A stretch of DNA of 9,709 nt from Hyphomicrobiales bacterium (GTDB taxonomy: Bacteria > Pseudomonadota > Alphaproteobacteria > Rhizobiales > Xanthobacteraceae). Positions 6,786 to 9,709 of the stretch are shown here, in pieces. Location of the stretch: the NCBI GenBank assembly GCA_026400425.1, contig JAPLPC010000447.1:1-9709 (forward strand). Reading direction: 5' to 3'. The notes under the pieces are model-generated. The model made no database searches. It was not told the DNA's origin and was given only the letters and a program-made list of their open reading frames with translations. Every line of letters starts with the position of its first letter. Position 1 is the stretch's first letter. The translations under genes were made by a program, and so were the position numbers.

Positions 6786-7104
6786 GTTCGCTCTTGCCTT
6801 GATTTCGGACAATTGCTGCCGCGCCGTCGCGCTTCGAACATGGCCCCATGCGGGCAGCGCGGATCGGCACGATTGCATTTCAAACAACTGTATGAAACTA
6901 TCGTTTGAGTGAGCGGAATGTCAATGCATGGGCCTGTCTGTGCGGGCCCGGCAGCATTCGGCCTCGCGCACCACGCCGTCGCCCCCGCGATGGACGACCG
7001 CCACGATCGACGAGCGACAATCCGCTCCAATTTTTCGCTTGCGGACGCCTATCGACGGGACAACAGTGCCGCCAAAGATTTCAAAGAACAAAGAGGAACG
7101 TTCC
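6786..7104. promoter_or_regulatory. Divergent control region, TetR regulator / acyl-CoA dehydrogenase
   Basis: This 319-nt region contains no gene. It holds the tandem operator candidate at 6880-6908. A possible plus-strand promoter there is TTGCAT (6874-6879), then 17 bp, then ACTATC (6897-6902), which would place the operator across the promoter and leave a leader of about 200 nt. The leader has only weak self-complementarity. Confidence 0.45.
6880..6908. promoter_or_regulatory. Candidate TetR (PsrA-like) tandem operator
   Basis: Two 14-nt palindromes share one base: CAAAC-AACT-GTATG (6881-6894) and GAAAC-TATC-GTTTG (6894-6907). The second matches exactly, and the first with one change, the published PsrA consensus (G/C)AAAC-N2-4-GTTT(G/C). 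The outer hexamers TCAAAC and GTTTGA are also perfect inverses. The site lies 95 nt from the TetR start and 197 nt from the dehydrogenase start. Binding is inferred from the consensus and the neighbouring TetR gene. Confidence 0.6.
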
Positions 7105-8340
7105 ATGGATTTCACGATGTCGGATCGCCAGCGCGAATGGCTCGAGCGCGTATCCTCCTTCATGACCAAGCATGTCCGCCCGGCCGTGCCGATCTACAAG
7201 CAGCAGGACGCCGAGGGCGAGCGCTGGAAGGTCATTCCGATCGTCGAGGAGTTGAAGGCGAAAGCGAAGGCCGAAGGCCTGTGGAACATGTTCATGCCGC
7301 CGTCCTCGCATGAAGACGATGAATTCCACGGCGCGGGACTGAGCAATCTCGAATACGCGATGCTGGCCGAACAGATGGGCCATATAGGCTGGGCCTCGGA
7401 GGTCTTCAATTGCTCGGCGCCGGACACCGGCAATATGGAAGTGTTCATGCGCTACGGCACCAAGGAGCACAAACAGAAGTGGCTGAAGCCGCTGATGAAC
7501 GGCGAGATCCGTTCGGCCTTCCTGATGACCGAGCCCGATGTGGCGTCGTCGGACGCGACCAATATCGAAACCTCGATCAAGCGCGAGGGCGACGAATATG
7601 TCATCAACGGCACCAAGTGGTGGTCGTCGGGCATGGGCGATCCGCGCTGCAAGATCATGATCGTGATGGGCAAGACCGATCCGAATGCGCCGAAGCATCA
7701 GGCGCAGTCGCAGATCCTGGTGCCGGCCGATGCCAAGGGCGTCATCGTCGAGAAGATGCTGCCGGTGTTCGGCTTCGACGATGCACCGCACGGCCATGCG
7801 CGGGTGCGGCTCGACAATGTCCGCGTGCCCGTCAGCAACATCCTGCTCGGCGAAGGCCGCGGCTTCGAGATCGCGCAGGGCCGTCTCGGCCCGGGCCGCA
7901 TCCATCACTGCATGCGCACCATCGGCAAGGCCGAAGAGGCGCTGGAGAAGATGGTGCGTCGCCTGCAGTCGCGCACCGCGTTCGGCAAGAAGATCATCGA
8001 GTATTCGGTGTGGGAAGAGCGCATCGCGCAGGCCCGCACCGATATCGAGATGAACCGTCTGCTCTGCCTCAAGGCCGCCGACATGATGGACAAGGTCGGC
8101 AACAAGACCGCGCAGCTCGAAATTGCCATGATCAAGGTCTCCGGTCCCAATATGGCGCTGAAGATCATCGACAATGCGATCCAGGCCTATGGCGGCGCCG
8201 GCGTGTCCGACGATGCCGGGCTTGCGAAGGACTATGCGTCGATGCGCACCATGCGTCTGGCCGACGGCCCTGATGAGGTGCATAATCGCGCCATCGCACG
8301 GCTCGAACTGAAGAAGTATGCCAATCAGGCGAAGCACTGA
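7105..8340 (+). CDS. Acyl-CoA dehydrogenase of the ACAD10/ACAD11 type
   Basis: A 411-residue flavoenzyme subunit. Residues 1-130 are the N-terminal helical domain, residues about 135-240 the beta domain with the FAD and substrate signatures ('FLMTEPDVASSDATN' with E143, 'INGTKWWSSG' with W172), and the rest the C-terminal helical domain ('SRTAFGKKI' with R290, 'IQAYGGAGVSDD'). The end reads 'MRLADGPDEVHNRAIARLEL'. By alignment from memory, D387 stands where most ACADs have the catalytic glutamate (Y-E-G), as in ACAD10/ACAD11. Those animal proteins fuse this domain to an APH-like kinase and process 4-hydroxyacyl-CoA via a 4-phosphoacyl-CoA. Here the kinase is the next gene, 210 nt downstream. 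The ATG at 7105 is set by AGAGGA 7 nt upstream. A conventional short- or medium-chain ACAD is the alternative. Confidence 0.9.
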   Translation: MDFTMSDRQREWLERVSSFMTKHVRPAVPIYKQQDAEGERWKVIPIVEELKAKAKAEGLWNMFMPPSSHEDDEFHGAGLSNLEYAMLAEQMGHIGWASEVFNCSAPDTGNMEVFMRYGTKEHKQKWLKPLMNGEIRSAFLMTEPDVASSDATNIETSIKREGDEYVINGTKWWSSGMGDPRCKIMIVMGKTDPNAPKHQAQSQILVPADAKGVIVEKMLPVFGFDDAPHGHARVRLDNVRVPVSNILLGEGRGFEIAQGRLGPGRIHHCMRTIGKAEEALEKMVRRLQSRTAFGKKIIEYSVWEERIAQARTDIEMNRLLCLKAADMMDKVGNKTAQLEIAMIKVSGPNMALKIIDNAIQAYGGAGVSDDAGLAKDYASMRTMRLADGPDEVHNRAIARLELKKYANQAKH

Positions 8341-8345
8341 TCTTT

Positions 8346-8504
8346 CACCTCTCCCCCCCCCCCCCCCCCCTTCGCTAGAGGGGAGAGGTCGCCGCATCTT
8401 CGCGGCGGGAGAGGGGGAGCCACAAGCTCCGTCAGAGTTTGGGGCCGCCCCTCTCCCTAGCCCTCTCCCCTCCAGCGAAGCTTCGCTTCGCGGGGGAGAG
8501 GGGA
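8346..8504. repeat. Palindromic intergenic repeat, family C, between the two enzyme genes
   Basis: This is a composite of GAGAGG/CCTCTC arms. It includes a small hairpin CGCCGC-atcttc-GCGGCG and a large one with arms CCCTCTCCCC (8461-8470) and GGGGAGAGGG (8493-8502), which encloses the perfect 14-nt palindrome AGCGAAGCTTCGCT (8474-8487). The type is familiar from Bradyrhizobium-like genomes (from memory). It fills most of the 210-nt gap and could stabilise the upstream mRNA end, attenuate the kinase gene, or do nothing. Confidence 0.75.
8353..8370 (+). repeat. Homopolymer tract of 18 C
   Basis: Eighteen consecutive C residues occupy the first arm of the family C repeat, where related copies usually have about four. 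It lies outside any coding frame. Length may vary by slippage in the cell or may be a sequencing or assembly artefact. Confidence 0.95.
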
Positions 8505-8550
8505 CTACAGAGCGCTTGATGGGCGTGACAATAAGAAACGAGGACACAAC

Positions 8551-9612
8551 GTGACTGACGGTGTAAAGCGCGACGACGAATATAACGGCACGCGGCCGGT
8601 CGAGGATCGGCACCGTTTCGACGAGCAGCATCTCGAAGCCTGGATGCGCGCGCATGTGGAGGGGTTCGAAGGCCCGCTCACGGTGCTGCAGTTCAAGGGC
8701 GGCCAGTCCAATCCGACCTATCGGCTGAATACGCCGGGGCGATCCTATGTGATGCGGCGCAAGCCGTTCGGCAAATTGCTGCCGTCGGCCCATGCGGTGG
8801 ACCGCGAATACAAGGTGATCGCCGCCCTCGGCAAGCAGGGCTTCCCGGTCGCCAAGGCCTATGCGCTGTGCACCGACGACGCCGTGATCGGGTCGGCGTT
8901 CTATGTGATGTCGATGGAAGAGGGGCGCATCTTCTGGGATCCGGCCTTGCCCTCCGTCGACAAGAGCCAGCGTCGCGCGATCTTCACCGCCAAGATCGAA
9001 ACGCTGGCGCAACTGCACAGCTACGATCCGGAAAAAATCGGGCTCGGCGACTTCGGCCGCCCCGGCAATTATTTCGCGCGCCAGGTCGATCGCTGGACCA
9101 AGCAGTATCGCGCCTCGGAAACGCAATTGATTCCGGAGATGGAGCGACTGATCGAGTGGCTGCCGACCTCGGTGCCCGATCAGGAGCGGGTGTCGGTGGT
9201 GCATGGCGACTACCGCATCGACAATATGGTGTTCCATACCACCGAGCCGAAGGTGCAGGCGGTGCTCGACTGGGAGCTGTCGACGCTGGGCGATCCGATG
9301 GCCGACTTCACTTATCTTTTGATGCAGTGGATCATGCCGGGCCTCGACGGCCTCGACTTCAAGGCGCTCGACATCCCGACCATGGACGAGGCCGCCAAGA
9401 TCTATTGCGAGAAGGCCGGCCGCAAGGATGTGCCGGATCTCAACTGGTACTACTGCTACAACCTGTTCCGGCTCACCGGCATTCTGCAGGGCATCGCCGG
9501 CCGCGTCCGCGACGGCACGGCGTCCTCGGCCAAGGCGATGGAATCCGCCAAGCGCACCGTGCCGCTGGCGCAGGCGTCGTGGAAATACGCGCAACTCGCC
9601 GGCGCGAAATAG
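8551..9612 (+). CDS. APH-fold kinase (phosphotransferase family), LvaA/ACAD11-kinase-like
   Basis: A 353-residue cytosolic kinase of the aminoglycoside/choline phosphotransferase superfamily. The N-lobe has 'QFKGGQSNPTYRL', K71 in 'MRRKPFGKLLPSAHAVDREY', and E86. The C-lobe has the Brenner catalytic motif HGDYRIDN (H218, D220, N225) and the metal-binding 'LDWELSTLGDPMADF' (D240). Those motif forms and 'KLLPSAHAVDREY' match the kinase half of ACAD10/ACAD11 and bacterial LvaA-like proteins rather than antibiotic-resistance enzymes. LvaA phosphorylates the 4-hydroxyl of 4-hydroxyvaleryl-CoA. Here it would make 4-phosphoacyl-CoA for the dehydrogenase just upstream. The GTG at 8551 is set by GAGGA at a 6-nt spacing. 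No defect is seen. The precise substrate is inferred. Confidence 0.88.
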   Translation: MTDGVKRDDEYNGTRPVEDRHRFDEQHLEAWMRAHVEGFEGPLTVLQFKGGQSNPTYRLNTPGRSYVMRRKPFGKLLPSAHAVDREYKVIAALGKQGFPVAKAYALCTDDAVIGSAFYVMSMEEGRIFWDPALPSVDKSQRRAIFTAKIETLAQLHSYDPEKIGLGDFGRPGNYFARQVDRWTKQYRASETQLIPEMERLIEWLPTSVPDQERVSVVHGDYRIDNMVFHTTEPKVQAVLDWELSTLGDPMADFTYLLMQWIMPGLDGLDFKALDIPTMDEAAKIYCEKAGRKDVPDLNWYYCYNLFRLTGILQGIAGRVRDGTASSAKAMESAKRTVPLAQASWKYAQLAGAK

Positions 9613-9618
9613 CGCTTC

Positions 9619-9700
9619 TGTAGGGTGGGCAAAGCGTCGCGTGCCCACCACGCCGGACGCGTGGAAGATTGGTGGGCACGCTGCGCTTTGCCCACCCGAC
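9619..9700. repeat. Palindromic repeat, family B, copy 2
   Basis: The left arm begins TGTAGGGTGGGCAAAGCG; the right arm (to 9700) is its inverse with small changes (GGGTGGGCAAAGCGCAGCG when read on the minus strand). The sequence is close to copy 1 at 6097-6182 and starts 7 nt after the kinase stop. It could therefore form the 3' end of the dehydrogenase-kinase transcript. Confidence 0.85.
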
Positions 9701-9709
9701 ATTTGCTAC

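Noticed and set aside
6786..6887. N-terminal extension of the TetR gene to 6887
   Set aside because: The added residues show no TetR homology, and the extension would put the candidate operator inside the coding region.
8551..9612. Aminoglycoside resistance gene
   Set aside because: The APH fold is shared, but the motif forms and the neighbouring dehydrogenase match the ACAD10/11-LvaA kinase branch.
7081..9702. An 873-codon open frame on the minus strand across the dehydrogenase and kinase genes
   Set aside because: It is antisense to two well-recognised proteins, runs through two repeats, and its translation is low-complexity R/H/A/L-rich with no domain. It is a GC-rich shadow.

Overview
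The window is GC-rich DNA that looks like an alphaproteobacterium of the Bradyrhizobium/Rhodopseudomonas/Afipia group (Nitrobacteraceae). This rests on codon use, on a Bug-type solute-binding protein, on protein resemblance recalled from memory, and on three kinds of intergenic palindromic repeat that resemble elements scattered through such genomes. No search was run, so the taxon is an inference. No IS element, tRNA, rRNA or CRISPR array was seen.

Layout. Positions 1-380 (-) hold the N-terminal part of an exported TctC/Bug solute-binding protein with a recognisable promoter. Positions 685-1801 (+) hold a serine hydrolase of the beta-lactamase/penicillin-binding-protein fold, broken by a small frameshifting deletion near 1390. 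A RelB/RelE-type toxin-antitoxin pair follows at 1845-2322 (-), then a palindromic repeat (2399-2489). Positions 2542-3873 (-) hold an omega-amino acid:pyruvate aminotransferase with one in-frame TAG in its conserved PLP-binding motif. Divergent from it is an XRE-cupin regulator (4044-4592, +), with a 15-bp inverted repeat in the shared intergenic region. Two minus-strand single genes follow: an exported SnoaL/SgcJ-like protein (4643-5158) and a YkgJ-type cysteine-cluster protein (5302-6006).

The most coherent unit is at 6201-9612. A TetR regulator (-) diverges from an acyl-CoA dehydrogenase (ACAD), which is followed by an aminoglycoside-phosphotransferase-fold kinase (APH). The two enzymes resemble the two halves of the fused animal proteins ACAD10/ACAD11 and the LvaC/LvaA pair of Pseudomonas levulinate catabolism. 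This suggests activation of 4-hydroxyacyl-CoA by phosphorylation, then processing by the dehydrogenase into beta-oxidation. The divergent promoter region carries a tandem palindrome matching the published PsrA operator consensus, so fatty acids or their CoA esters may be the inducer. The module is bracketed by two copies of one inverted-repeat family (6097-6182 and 9619-9700), and its two enzyme genes are separated by another palindromic repeat with an 18-C homopolymer.

Two of the ten protein genes are disrupted by small lesions. This may be recent gene decay or local sequence error, and reads would decide. Both convergent gene junctions contain a GC-rich hairpin filling the gap.
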